Positions 43,345 through 55,867 of a DNA stretch of 64,000 bases are shown here, piece after piece. This stretch comes from Adiantum capillus-veneris (lineage: Eukaryota > Streptophyta > Polypodiopsida > Polypodiales > Pteridaceae): contig CM043954.1 of NCBI GenBank assembly GCA_014529385.2, positions 91,913,747 to 91,977,746 on the forward strand, in the 5' to 3' direction. Under the pieces are notes generated by a model that had not been told where the DNA came from, did not search any database, and saw only the letters and a list, made by a program, of their open reading frames with translations. The number at the start of each line of letters is the position of its first letter. Position 1 is the stretch's first letter. Position numbers and translations under genes: made by a program.

Positions 43345-46300
43345 AGGAGAGTGTTCCTAGACTATAGGGAGACCTTTTTGGATAGTTCTATTGCAGTTTT
43401 TAGGACTTTGATCATGATGGATCATGATTTTGGTACCTTGTTGGATTGCAACTAGGCTTGGTAGGATATTGCCCCTATATCTTAGACCTTCCCCTAAAGT
43501 TTTTTTGCATTTACACTTCATTTGAGTGTCAAAATGGCATGAAGACCGAGTGCGATGAGACAGGACATAGGCAAATTGCCTATGTCCTGTCTCATTCTAT
43601 AGGTTCACTTCATTCTATAGGTTCACTTCTTGACATTGACACCCTCAAAAAGTCTCAGTGCCCATCCAAGTTGCTTCCCTAAGTATTGATATTACGTTAG
43701 TGCCAGACAGCTATGGTGTACATGTCCAATCACCATGCCCCACTAACATTGGCACCGTTGTCAACCAGGATAGTGATCCTTAGGTGGTGAGTGACCTAGT
43801 TGCAGCCGTAGCTTTCTTATCTTTAGATTTTGATATCCTTTTTGTTTACACTTTAGCAGTCAAGTAGCTAGACACGAGGTTAGTGATTGGTAGAGTCTAC
43901 AATTTGGGGACTTTCTAGATCTACTCTTCAGAGGCATAGGGAGTTATGAGTGAGATACTAAATGCATTTCATTCTACATTTTTCTCGATGCTTTGAAAGT
44001 ACTATTCTATCATCCATTTCATTTTCAATTTTGCACTGTTTAGTTGTTTTTGTTCCTAGATTCATTTTAGCACTTAGGGGTAGAGTAAGTAGCAACCGTT
44101 ACCATCAAATTGGACTAAAAAGTTCAAGGCAAAAATTATGGAAAACAATATTTTGGCAAGTGAGACCATAACTATAAAAATTAGAAAATTTGATGGTCGT
44201 CAAAGCTTAAAAGTTGATCAAAACCCAAACTTTTGTGGGAAAGAGGGATAACCAAACCCAAGGAAAGCAATTTGGAAAGTTTCATCCAGTTTGGTGGAGG
44301 AACATGGATTTTGATTCATGTACCTCTGTGGCTATTTGAACAGAAACTGATACGGGTGGTACCTAATTATTGATTATACAATTTTAGAGAAAAATTGACA
44401 CTAGAAGCACACTCAAAATTAAAAAAATTGGAAATTCCTAATGGCTTCAAAAAAAATATGTTGACTACCTACATCGTGTAAGGACACTCTAAAGAGAAGA
44501 AAATGCTAAAGAGAAAAGAAAGGAGGAGAGAAGCACGTCACAAAATGTACCAATGTGCATTGAACCACCTCTTTATATGGACTCAACGTTCTTTTGACTT
44601 TCCACCTTCATGTGTCTTTTCATTTCCTAAAAAACCCTTCACTTATGCATTTAAGATGCTTTGTATGGTTTTTTATTTTTTGGGGATTGGGGAGCCATAA
44701 TTACACTACAAGTAATCATCAAGCAAAATTTGGGCTCCAGATTTGATGGAACATGGATCCTGATCCATCTACATTTTTTGATTTTCTAGACAAAGACCAT
44801 ATAGACTTGTATCAGAGACCATTTCAAACAAAAAATCCAAATGCAAGGTAGCCAGAAGCACTTCAAGAAGTGGGTCAAAAGGGGACAAAAGTATTCAAGT
44901 TCAAAAATATCTAGACAGACCTAGGATTTGACTTTTGGGTGACCTAAATTGATCCAAATCACATAAAAACCATATAGCAATAATGACTAGACTAAGGGGA
45001 GTTGTGTTCCAAGTTTGAGTGAAATCTGACACAAAGGTACATGGATCAATATCCATGTTCCTTTGTCATAGATTGAGCTTAGACCCATACCATAGCTAGC
45101 ACTAGTCCATAGAAGCATAGTGGTCTTTTCAAACTCGATTTCAAATTGTTTGTGGATTTTACAAGCAAAACAAGAATTTTTACCAAAAGTGCAAAAAAAA
45201 GAAATTGGTTTCAAATTTTGACTAATAGAGCGGTTGTAAACTTATAGTAGCCACCAAGATTTTTTTGTACAGATTGCAAGAGCTAGAGTGTATGGCTCAA
45301 AGTGCTTTCAATTGGAGATACAAATGCATCATAAAAGATAATAGGTTAGGGTTTTGCAAAGTAAATTCTTGATGTATTGGCGCTCAAGAAGATTATACCA
45401 GAGTAGAAGCCCTATTGCTAGAGACCAACTTAGTCGTATTTCAATGAAGAGAGTGTCAAGCAAGGATCAATACTTCAATGATGAGGGAACCGTGTATTTA
45501 GTTGTGTAGAATCCCTATATTTTGGACAAGAGGGGATCAAAAGGCACTAAGGAAACGGTTTTCTTCAAGCCTCAAGAAAAGCCACCAAAGCTGGACATTC
45601 CTGATTAGAAGCTTAGGCGATTAAATATAGCAACTTGAATCAACACTGACAATACGCATGTGGTTTTATACAAGTATGACAATGGGGAGCAAATGCTCTA
45701 CTATAAGTGTGACAAAACCAACATTGGGGAATTAAAGGAGCAAAAATGCCTACATCTTTTTACATACAAGGAAGGTAGAGATACCCAACTAGTAATGCTT
45801 AATAAATATAGATGATGATACTCTACTATAGACCACAAGGAGCTAGAGAGCTATGCTACAGTGATTTGGCACTAACATAATGTCAAAACTTAGGCAAGTG
45901 ACTCGGATGGGGCACAGAGACTCTTTGAGATCATCAATTTCAAGAGGTGAACCTTAACAAGCTAATGCAACAACTCTACAAGCAAACCAACACTCAATGA
46001 TAATGGAAATATGTGTATGTCCTTTCTCACAGCTCTAGGTCATCACGCCATTTTGACACTTGAACAGACTCGAAATGCAATGAAACTTTAGGAGAAGGGT
46101 TAAGACACCTAGGGGCACTATCCTACCAACTCTAGTTGCAATCTGACAAGGTACCGAAATCATGATCCATCATGAAAAGATTATGAAAACTACAACACAT
46201 CAGTCCAAAAAGGTCGCCCTATGTTCTAGGTACACTCTCCTATGATCAAAATGACTAAAAATAGTGATTTAAGCACTCAAATTTGAAGATTAGGCTCACA

Positions 46301-46735
46301 GACGCATAGTCACGAACCTCAACAAAACTGACAATGCTTACACTTGAATGAAAGAGAAAAGAGAGAGGAACACAATGCAACTTTCAAAACTAAAAATGGA
46401 TTATCCAATTAATAGTTGTGATGATTACAAGTTGGAGCTTCGTAGTTGCTTGACTGTACGTACAGTAGAGCTCTTTCTTCTCTAAAGATAATCCTCCGTT
46501 CACATTAAGGTTATTGACCTTTATACCTAGGGATTTCTAAATTTCCAGTGGCCAACTCACACGGACATTTACATTTATCATGAAATCATTACAACTCAGG
46601 GAATTGACCTACCACTCTAGAATCAAGATTTACCCAGAGTATCACTACACTAGCTCGGCAAAATAATTGACTACAAATGTGATGTCCGGTTACGTGTCCG
46701 GCCAAATGGACGCGCGTTCAATGTGTCTCTTAACA
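43345..46735 (-). repeat. Shared LTR: E1 5' LTR and E2 3' LTR
   Basis: This is the partner of 32864-36257. On its upper side it is followed by the purine tract (46736-46747) and an internal region homologous to that beside the lower LTR, so it also serves as the 3' LTR of E2. It carries a perfect 41-nt hairpin at 43555-43595 and an 18-bp tandem duplication (CATTCTATAGGTTCACTT) near 43594-43629; the lower LTR has neither. Confidence 0.8.
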
Positions 46736-48166
46736 TTCCCCCCTTCCTAATTTGTGTTGTCCCTTTACACAACCTTGTTTAGTCTTGTCATGAATTGTCT
46801 TCAGCTTTGTCTTCAAGTTTGGACTTCAGCTTGGGAAGTGCTTTGTTGTTGATGATGCTCCCCCCTTCCTTGAGTGATTCATATCTTCCGTGAATAATTC
46901 TTTTGATGTTTCTGTCTTTGTCATTGACTTGCAATACTTCACTTGCTTCAACACTATGGAGCTCCTTATGTTTTGTTGTTGGGAGATTTTTTGCTAAAGT
47001 TATCATTGTTTGTCCATTGTCTTTGTATGACATTCTTCGTCTTTCCATTGATCGTTGAATCTTTATCTTCAAGGTTGGTCTTTAGCTTCAAAAGAGCTTT
47101 GGCGTTTATGACACTCCCCCCTTCCTTGAGTGATCCATATCTACCATGCTCTTGATACGTGACTTGATCTTTGATTATCAAGATAACTTTTTTTCTCATT
47201 GCACAGTCTTCTCTTCGTTGCCAGTCTTGGCCACCACCATGAAGAAGGATTTTAATTGTTTTGAGTTTATAAAACCAATCCTCTTTGTGGCGTGGACTTT
47301 ATGATGGTTATGCTTTCCATGTCCATTGTAATTTGAGTTGTCTGCAATAGGTCACCAATGTTGAAGCACTGTGTGAGCTACTTTTGATTTTTGTTGATGA
47401 CTCTCTTGTGGAATTTGTCATTGCTTATCGTTGTAGGCAATTCTTTAACTTGCCATCTTTTTATGGAGTTTTGTTGTTGACCTTGGCTAAATAGATACTT
47501 TTATGGAGCTTTGTTGTTGTAGAAGGAATATATATAAGAAGATGATGTGATTCTAGATTAGGGTCTAAAACTTGGATGACCAAAGGGAAAAAAACGGTGG
47601 GAAAAAAGTGCCTTTGGTATGCACTCTCATTGGATTTGAGCATTTAGACTTGAAGTACCTTTCATGCACGGTGAGTGCTTGGGAGAAACAAAGGAATGCA
47701 AGTGTCAATTATGGGACACTCTATATGCATATGAGAAATTTGTCAAACAAAAGCATGTAGTGTAAGAGATGTAGTTGATGGGTGGTTCAAGGAATAAATG
47801 TAGCACATGTGATATCAAAGGATGTCTCAATAGCTTCCACGTTTTCAAGGAGAGTTTTCGATGTAGAATCTTGTCCAGTCATACCTCACTGTGCTGAGTG
47901 CGTGAGTGTCTTTTGGACTTCCTCCTTCACTTACCACTATACTACAATGACTTCGACTCTTATGCTCACATGTACTAGCATGAGCGACACAACATAATTA
48001 TACTCAACTCTTCTAGCTTGAGCAGTACCTAGAATAACTAAGACGTTTAGACCACAGAGAATATTACATGAAGGTTTGGGACTAATGCCTTGCTCATTTA
48101 GTGGCTTAGATGCCCGACTTTGACTTTTATGCCATGTATTTTTTATGGCGACTTGGACTTACCTGT
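46736..48166 (-). other. E2 3' internal region with repeated purine tracts
   Basis: This is the homologue of 36258-37713. AAGGAAGGGGGG tracts lie at 46736, about 46860 and about 47118 on the minus strand, the inner two again inside SLKEGGS-encoding modules. No other recognised feature. Confidence 0.6.
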
Positions 48167-49288
48167 TCAAAACCAAAAACCCAATTCCTTGGACGCCATC
48201 ATTTTGTCAAGTAGGTTGGCATATTTTGGCTCCTCTTGACTTTTTTCTTGAGTGACTGATGTAGTCTTTGCTTTATCTCGCATGAGAAGCGGTTGAATCT
48301 GTGTGTAGGTTCTTTGTGATTGAGTTTCCACTAGCAATTTTGGAACCCATCTTGTTTTTGGTCCTTGTGTGACCATCCTTGGCATTTTCTCTTTTGCTTT
48401 GTCTTGATTGACACTAGGCTTTGGTATCCATATCTGATGATTTCCTTTGTAGAAGCCTTGATTTTGTAGTTGGAAACGAGGTATCCATCCAGAGGGTGCA
48501 TGAACCTCAGTTGTGATTGTCTTTTGTTGGCTCTTGGTTGTACTCGATTTGCATTTGGATGGAAGCTTGTGCTGCATACTTTCTCTTGGTTGTTCCAAAT
48601 TGAGCTACAAATTTTGGTAACCATAGTTTATTGTTACCTTCATAGAATCCTATGCTTCAAGTAGCTGGACTGGAATTATCCGCTGCTTCACCTGTCTTTC
48701 TTGGGTAATTTGACTAGCGATTGACTTTGGTACCCAAACTTGTCACATTTTTTGCTTCTTGAGCTTTTCTTTTGATGATTTTTGCCGTTTGTTCTTTCTC
48801 TTGGTTGACTTATTTGTCTTTTATTGATAGCTTGGATTTCTCTTTATAGAACTTCTTTCTTGAGGTGAGTAGGTACATGCTATTACTTTAGGCTTTTTGG
48901 CTCAAACAATAGCGTTTCCTTGGAAGTAGCCCTGAGCAGCGATTGAGTCATTTGATGATGCCCACCCTGTCATTTTATGTTCTTGAGGTTTAGCTTGTGT
49001 CTCATGTATCCAAACTGGATCTTTGAATTTAATGTGCTCTTTGGATACTAACACTTGGCTGATTCCCTTTGGTTTCTTCTTGATTCTCTGATGTGATGGA
49101 AACTTTGGTTGATAAACTTTTTGTTTTGGTTTCCATCTTATTGTCAATGGTTTGGCTCTTGATGTAGAGGCTTCGCAAAAAGTTTGATGGAAGATCGCTG
49201 AAGGTAAAGTTGTCTTGCACGATTTATCTCCTTCAGCATTTACTTTAGCTTTAACCTTTTCCGCGAAGGTCAGAGATTCTTTCTCCAC
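48167..49288 (-). pseudogene. E2 env-position ORF with W-[IVL]-P-[KR] repeats
   Basis: This homologue of the E1 ORF at 37714-38873 starts MEKESLTFAEKVKAKVNAEG and carries the same GWIPR, IWIPK and RWVPK boxes. The middle (about 48625-48900) is frameshifted. Conservation of the repeated Trp-Pro boxes between the two copies, despite other decay, suggests they mattered while the family was active. Confidence 0.6.
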
Positions 49289-49366
49289 ATGGATTTGAGA
49301 AGTTTCATGAACTCTTACAATTGTTGTTGTTGAAGCTTTTGATTGTTGTCAAAAGAAGATGTTCCT

Positions 49367-50868
49367 CTAGCTTTCTGTCAGGACCAGACTCTCTTTAATG
49401 TGATGGGAGTTGATTATGTGGAAAGTATCCTTATACTCCCCGGTACTCAACTTGAGTACATATTCTGCCACTTCGAAGCTAGGAATCCGCATTTTTGAAC
49501 TCGTGTACATGATGTCCTCTAGTCTTTGATTGGTGAATGGTAATGGGAAGGTATCTTTATTGGTATGGGAATTTAGCTTCCTATAATCCATGCATACCTT
49601 GATCTTCCTGTTCTTTTTTGGGACAATCACTATAGGAAATAACTAGTCATTGCTTGCCACCTCTATGATGAACCCAAATTTAAGTAGATGTATCTGTGCA
49701 ACCGTACTGGTGTGGCATCAGGCTTAAGTGGTATCCAATGCTGGCACACTTCTAGGTCTACTAGTACCCTTCAAATATGTATGTTCCAATACATCTTTGT
49801 ATTTTTGGAACAGTGCCTTAGCCTTTTCCTTAATCTTTGGCTTCAGATGTCTGTTGATTTTAATCATTTTAGGACTCTCCTCTGAGTGAAGATTCCATTC
49901 TTCTAATTCTTGATCATCTGGAAGCAACCAATTTGGACCACCTCCTTTTCCCTTGGCCAATAACTCTGCTTCCTTGTCTTTTTGAATATTGGAAGCATAG
50001 TCATTAAATGGATTGATGACTTCCAGTAGATCATTGTGACCATCTAGTGTAAGTACCACTAGAATTACTTGATCAGAAGTAGCTAAATTGTTTACTAAGT
50101 TGGGTTCTTGTCTAAAGTTAAGCTTTTCTGATGTAGATTGATTTGGTATTTGACCATCAATCTAAACTAACATTTCTCTAGTGTTCAACTCAGTAATTTT
50201 TTTTTGATATTGTTGCTTCTGTCATTTAGCTTGTTCCTTGTCATCAGTACTACTGCACTAAAAGAAATTTTGGTTAGAGGAAAGATGTTCATGGAGGCTA
50301 GCATCCTCTTGATCTTATTTGTTTCATATTTCTTACACAACTCCTCTGGTCTCGAGGATTTTCTCCATGTTCTGATGTTCTCTGTCTTTTTCTAAATTTT
50401 CTGCTAGAGCCTTGAATCGTTAATGTTTGGTTTGTATAGTCATGTATGGCTCTAGCAGTCCTGAGCCTGGTCTTCCTAGCAACATACCATAGGCTCCTTA
50501 AAATTCCAACACCAAAAAGTTGGTTTTTCTTTCCCCACCCTTATTTGCATGTTTTTTATAAGACCAGTGGCTTGGAATACTCTATAGTCTGTCATCCTTA
50601 TTCTGAATGGAGATGGCTTCATCTTTGTTATTCCCAATTTTTGTCTGAGATGCTTGCTAAGAATGTTCACTCCAGCACCTCCATCCAGAATGACACCAGA
50701 TAATGGTTCCCATTGTTTTTTCAGCTTATAGTCTATCGGGATCACCAAAACTTCATCATCACAAATGGCTGCCAAATCCACTGTTTTGGCCTCTTCTTTG
50801 GTTTTTCTCTTTTTCCTAATGAAGCTGGCTGCCTCGGGCAATGTGCATTGGATGTTGTCTAATTTCAC
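49367..50868 (-). pseudogene. E2 protease and truncated reverse transcriptase
   Basis: Protease: 50868-50476, with VILDGGAGVNILSKHLRQKL (active site D-G-G in place of D-S/T-G) and the flap-like segment IGLIKNMQIRV. Linker: 50059-49724, with KALFQKYKDVLEHTYLKG typical of the region before RT. RT: 49630 onward reads IVPKKNRKIKVCMDYRKLNS and PLPFTNQRLEDIM, the first two RT blocks, then changes abruptly to YTSSKMRIPSFEVAEYVLKL, which is not RT. The catalytic YxDD region, RNase H and integrase are absent. Confidence 0.75.
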
Positions 50869-51371
50869 CCCATTAATTTTTGGATTTGTTCAAAAACCTT
50901 CACATATATTTCATATTGCCCATTGCCTGAGTTGCCACTGTTTGAACCAGAAGTCTTTTCCTCATGAGAATCTTCACAGTTCCATTTCATTGGTTCGCCT
51001 CTGATTGGATCTATAATCAATCCAATTGACTCTTCCCCAGGCCATTGTTTCCAACTTTGGCAAAGTCTACTCTGACTTGCCTTGTTTCATCAACCAAGCT
51101 TTGTACTACAGTAGTCATAGACTCCTCCAATCTATTTGTTGCCTTCTCCTTTATTTGGTTCTAAAGATTGGGGTGATCAATTTTAAATGGTTCAAGCCTC
51201 TGAACTCTCTGGTTATTTTGGCATAGTCTTCCAAACCTTCCTTTACTGCTCCCACTTTTGGGCTTCAGCATTCTAATTCTCTTCTTCAATGGGAATCTCT
51301 TCAATCACTACTCCCTTGCTTTTGGTAACCACTCTCATTTGTATTGGCTCAAGTGGTTTCTAGTCGGCTAT

Positions 51372-52879
51372 TTATGGCTTTGGCGAGTCTGGAAACTGAG
51401 CTGCAAAGTGGCCATACTTGCCACAACCATAGAAATTCATGTTCCTCTTGGAGAAGTCTCCTCTACCGCTACCCTTGCCAGTTCCATGTTGGTAGCATCC
51501 CCGACCCATTATAGTGCTCATATTGGCTTCATTTTCTTTAGATCCACTAGCTCCATCAGTCTTGAGCACTTTTGGATTGGTAAGTGTGATCATTTGACAG
51601 GTCTTTTCCCTTTTTAAAATGATGGATCCTAATCCCGCAATTGTTCCAGACGTGACCAAAGGCCTTCCAATATGTGCACTAGAAACACTCATTCAACATA
51701 TAGTCCTTTGATCTATATTTGGAGCACCAAATTATTGTTTTGTGCATTGAGGGTCTTTTCTTTGATATCTCAGCAATCTTTTTGGACATTTCTTCAATCT
51801 TTCTGGTCTAGGACCCTTTCTTAGATTTTCTTTTGTCATCTGGATTGCTTTTAAAATAATTTAAAGTGGAAGTGGATCCAGAGCTCTCTTCACTAGAATA
51901 TTTGTCGTCACTAGATTGTCTTCTCATGTGTCCCTTCTTCTTTTTTGCCCATTGCTCCAATTTCAATGCTCTTTGTACCAGGTCATTGAATCTCTTTGTC
52001 ATTGTTGGTACCTCTTGCTCTCTCAACTTCTTACTCTTAAAGCCATTGAGGAACCAAGCTCTCATTCTTTTCTCCGAGGGAGATTCTTGCAATTGTCTAT
52101 TCAATTCTTTATTTTTTCCACATAACTTCTAATTGACAACCTGCCTTGCTTGATCTTAACAAGCTCACATAGAATATCTTCATCCCCTCTGTCACCTGAG
52201 TATTCCAATTTAAAGTCTTAAATGATCTTGTGATATTATCTTAGTTGGTAGGCTGGCTAATGTAGTACCATTTCATAGCTACATCCTTTAGTGTTTGAGG
52301 AAAATACTCCCCCCATTCATACTCATCAATATCTTTCACTTCTATGTACTAGTCAAGATCTTGTATGTGTACGGGGTCATCCTTTTCTCACCTTTGAATA
52401 TTGGAAAAGAAATTTTCAAGTCAGTGGAATGTTCCTTGCCTTTGTTGATTCTGGCCCGTGTGTATTGGCTTCTTGTCGATAACTTTTTGTTGTCTCATAG
52501 TGATTAGTATCAGCCTCACAGTTCTCTATCTTTGTCTTTGAGACTGTCTCTTTTATTGTCTTCTTGGTTTCCTTGTGTGATGAGCAATGAGTTCTTTGAC
52601 TCTTGTCACTCTCATCCGCTTGTTTTTTACTTTGAGATCCATGAGACATATTCCTTTTTGCAGTCCTTTTAACTTTTTGACCCCTGGAATGATTGGAATG
52701 TTGCAAATCCCTTGCTTTCTTAGTAGTGCCCCCTCCTAGAGAGACCTCAACTTCATTCCCAGGGTGCAGATTGGTTTAGATCCTCCTTCGGTCTCCTTTG
52801 GAATCAGACTGACCTGCTCTAGATTTTCCTTAAAATGAGTTGCCGGTCGTCGACCCCTTGTGCTCGATCTAGTTGGCAT
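51372..52879 (-). pseudogene. E2 gag
   Basis: The start ATG at 52879 (MPTRSSTRGRRPATHFKENL) is chosen because it directly follows a possible primer site. Block 52706-52416 is charged. Block 52104-51808 (RAWFLNGFKSKKLREQEVPT...FNDLVQRALKLEQWAKKKK) resembles the gypsy Gag C-terminal half. Block 51692-51372 ends in a degenerate zinc knuckle, YGCGKYGHFAAQFPD, with two Cys positions altered. Stops and frameshifts separate the blocks. Confidence 0.7.
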
Positions 52880-52905
52880 TGTGGGCATGCACTAGCTCAA
52901 ATACC

Positions 52906-53914
52906 TGTTAGGATGTAGTTTGTCTATCATAGAGAAACTTAGCTCAAACCACTAGATTGCCAAAATGGAATGAGTTGGATGTGTTCATACAACTATTTCG
53001 GGTTGTTACTTAGAACTAGAGATGTCAGATTTAAGAGACTTCAAATAGCACTTTAGACTACTGGAAAACAAAGCTAGAAATGAAATGAAGAGAAATTATA
53101 ACTAAGATTGAAACTAGGATTGCATTCAAAATAATTAGATTACAACTGGTGAACATCAAGTATGCCACTAGATGGCTTTGGGATTTTAGAAAGAGAGGCA
53201 GCACAATAGATGATTACAAAGTGATACAAAGATCACAGGAGTGTATATACAAGTATCTTAGAATCTAGGCATCTAAGGATCCTCAAAAATGAATAGTGGG
53301 TCCAATTTATACGTTTTGGGACTAGTGTCTGATCGACTGTGCACTCTTAGTTATTGTGGTAACTCGATAGTTACTGCTTTTGGAATGATGACATGGCATT
53401 GTTGTACGGATTGCTCATGAAACACGCTAACAGGGTTTTAGTATGGACGCTCGTGAAACGCGCTGATAGGATGAGTGTACAGATGCCCATAAAACACGCT
53501 GAAAGGAAGCTCATGTGGCAAATTGTACGGAATTTTGCAAATTGTGCTGATGCTTTTTGGGCCACATTTTGGAGCCAATTTCTTTTGAGACTATTTTGCT
53601 TTTGAGTTCAAGCTTTTGGGACTCTGCTGTTTAGACATACCTTGTACAAATAAATAGACCCAAGGGGCCTCACTCTTTAGGGAATCTGGACGTAGAGTTT
53701 GATAGTAGAGGACCCATTGGGAGTTACAATACTTTTCTCAAACATTAATATAAAATAAATACCAAAAGGGGCGCTATTATTTGGGGCCAATCTCTCTGGG
53801 CACGGAATTATGATTGACCAAAATTGAATTGTGATTTTAAAGTTGTGGAGTATTTTAAGGATTCTCTCGTGTGTCGTGTTAGATTCCCAACTTGGGGTGT
53901 TCAAGCTTGTGACA
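52906..53914 (+). repeat. LTR of element F (single copy in window)
   Basis: TGTTAGGATG...TTGTGACA is 1009 bp and is followed directly by a Met-tRNA-like primer site on the plus strand. Curiously, the minus-strand side is also followed by GGTATTTGAGCTAG and then the E2 gag ATG. The plus orientation is preferred because the primer-site match is better. It includes a CGCTGATAGG/CGCTAACAGG repeated segment near 53427-53470. Confidence 0.7.
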
Positions 53915-53915
53915 G

Positions 53916-53929
53916 TGGTATTAGAGTGC
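53916..53929 (+). other. Element F primer binding site
   Basis: TGGTATTAGAGTGC begins two bases after the LTR end and is a one-substitution-class variant of the tRNA-Met site, common in plant gypsy elements. Confidence 0.7.
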
Positions 53930-53959
53930 GATCAAATTCTCTTGTACCAAGAAATCTGA

Positions 53960-54719
53960 TCCTCTTACCGTGACACATATGGATTAAAACGACAAATATT
54001 GCAAGAACTAGACAAACCCTCCTGACACTTTTGAAATGAGAGGTGGTACAAAAATTTTGAATGGATTAGCAGATCATGAGTACGGGCCCCCTCAGCCTAT
54101 GGGATATCAATTGATGGAAATGCAATGTCAATAGTAGGTTGATGAGTATGCAAAGAAAATGCTGCGGTTTGCAAAGGATTCCCAGTATACTAAATTTTTG
54201 ACCCGGCACCAAATTGACAAGGTGCACACCCATTGGCAGGAAGCCATCGATTCCTCAATAAAGTCAACCCTCAAGAAACCTCCTAACCCACTGATGTTTA
54301 CTGAAGATGAACTAGAGCACGTGGTTGAAAGATGAGTCAACCAACTATTGGGGGTAAAGAAGAAGCAATTGAAGAAACGCAACAAGGGAACTAACTTCCT
54401 TGGTTACTTGGGTCAAAAATACTCTTTTGAGAATGCAAGAAAACAGGAGAAGTGTGTACACTTTGAAGGATTTTCCAGTTTTTCCTCATCTTCTGAGAGC
54501 TCATCCTTGCTTAAAGGCAATGCACGGACATGGTGGTCCACTCTTTTGTTAAGAAAAGAAGCACCGACAAATTGGCGAAAATTTAAGAAACTATTTATTT
54601 CTTCATGGCTCAGTCACAAAGATGAACAAGACGTGATTACTGACTGGAATCACATTCGGACGGTCAAGGCAGAACCTTTGGATACTTACTATGAGTGTTG
54701 GCAAACATGTCACAAGTAG
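53960..54719 (+). pseudogene. Element F gag, truncated
   Basis: One frame with a few stops runs through DTFEMRGGTK, then LRFAKDSQYTKFLTRHQIDK, then an open stretch 54348-54719 with GNARTWWSTLLLRKEAPTNW and KLFISSWLSHKDEQDVITDW, the core of the plant retrotransposon Gag domain. It ends at TAG 54717-54719 and no protease, RT or zinc knuckle follows, so the rest of F is missing. Confidence 0.75.
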
Positions 54720-55400
54720 ATGCTAGCATAGCAAGAGCTAAACCAACATACCAAAATGTTAGCCAAGGATGTAGCTTGACCCACAGGCACGTGGAAGCAA
54801 GCAAATGGTTGGCAATCACCTACTTGACATTCTAAGGACAATCAATACGTGAGGATATCAATTCCAGACATTGTTGGCGGGTACGCCCCAAGCAAACGCT
54901 AGCATAGCGAGAACAAAACCAACAACTCTATGTCGGCCAAGGACAAAGCTTAACCCGTAGGTGCATAGAAACAAGAAGATGGATGTCAAACACATTCTCG
55001 ACCTTCTATGACAATCTCTACTCGAGAAAATCAAATCTAACCGTTCTATGCACTAGTGAAAGCAACTCAATCTACGATGCTCATGGTATCTAAAACTAGA
55101 GCAAATGCATTTGAAATGTCACGAAAATCATAGGACACACTCTTCTCAACAAGAGATCAATAACCTATGGACTATGACTTGGTAACCCCCCCAAAACCAC
55201 CTCATGTGACAATCACGTATAAAGACAGGTAGCAAAATATACGTCACTACTTTTTTGTTTGTAAGATCCTAATTCGTAGCTCTACTCATTGTGAACCCAT
55301 AGGTATGGAAAAATCACCAAATAGATACACGGTTTGCAAGAGAACTCACCCAAAAGCTCATAAGAGCTCGCATCTTGCGATGATGCTTGAATCGTGCAAA
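54720..55400. other. Region with diverged 176-bp direct repeat
   Basis: GCTAGCATAGC(A/G)AGA...AAACCAAC with a downstream GGCCAAGGA and GGTGCATAGAA stretch appears at 54722 and again at 54898. The rest shows no frame. It may be part of the LTR of element G. Confidence 0.5.
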
Positions 55401-55797
<397 letters not shown>

Positions 55798-55867
55798 TTC
55801 CCCCCTTCCGCGTTCATCTCGTCCCTGACATGACGGGTCTTGATCTTCTGCTTCTTGTATCTTTGTG

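Larger units (their letters stand above)
32864..46735 (-). mobile_element. Gypsy-like element E1 (minus strand), non-autonomous
   Basis: Two copies of a 3.39-kb repeat, 32864-36257 and 43345-46735, flank 7.1 kb of internal sequence. On the minus strand each repeat starts TGTTAAGAGACA. The purine tract GGAAGGGGGGAA lies just inside the lower copy, which makes that copy the 3' LTR. Left of the upper copy, the minus strand reads TGGGTTTAGAGCTG, a possible degenerate tRNA-Met primer site. Internal order on the minus strand: gag with zinc knuckles, protease-like region, short unknown blocks, W-x-P-K repeat ORF, purine tracts. I find no reverse transcriptase core or integrase. Confidence 0.75.
46736..52905 (-). 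mobile_element. Gypsy-like element E2 (minus strand), 5' LTR missing
   Basis: From 46736 to about 49530 it matches the 3' internal region of E1. Beyond that its gag, protease and RT start differ from E1. Gag begins at 52879, only 27 bp from the LTR of element F. No third copy of the 3.4-kb LTR is found, so its 5' LTR was lost or replaced by the F LTR. The LTR-internal-LTR-internal order suggests recombination through a shared LTR. Confidence 0.65.
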
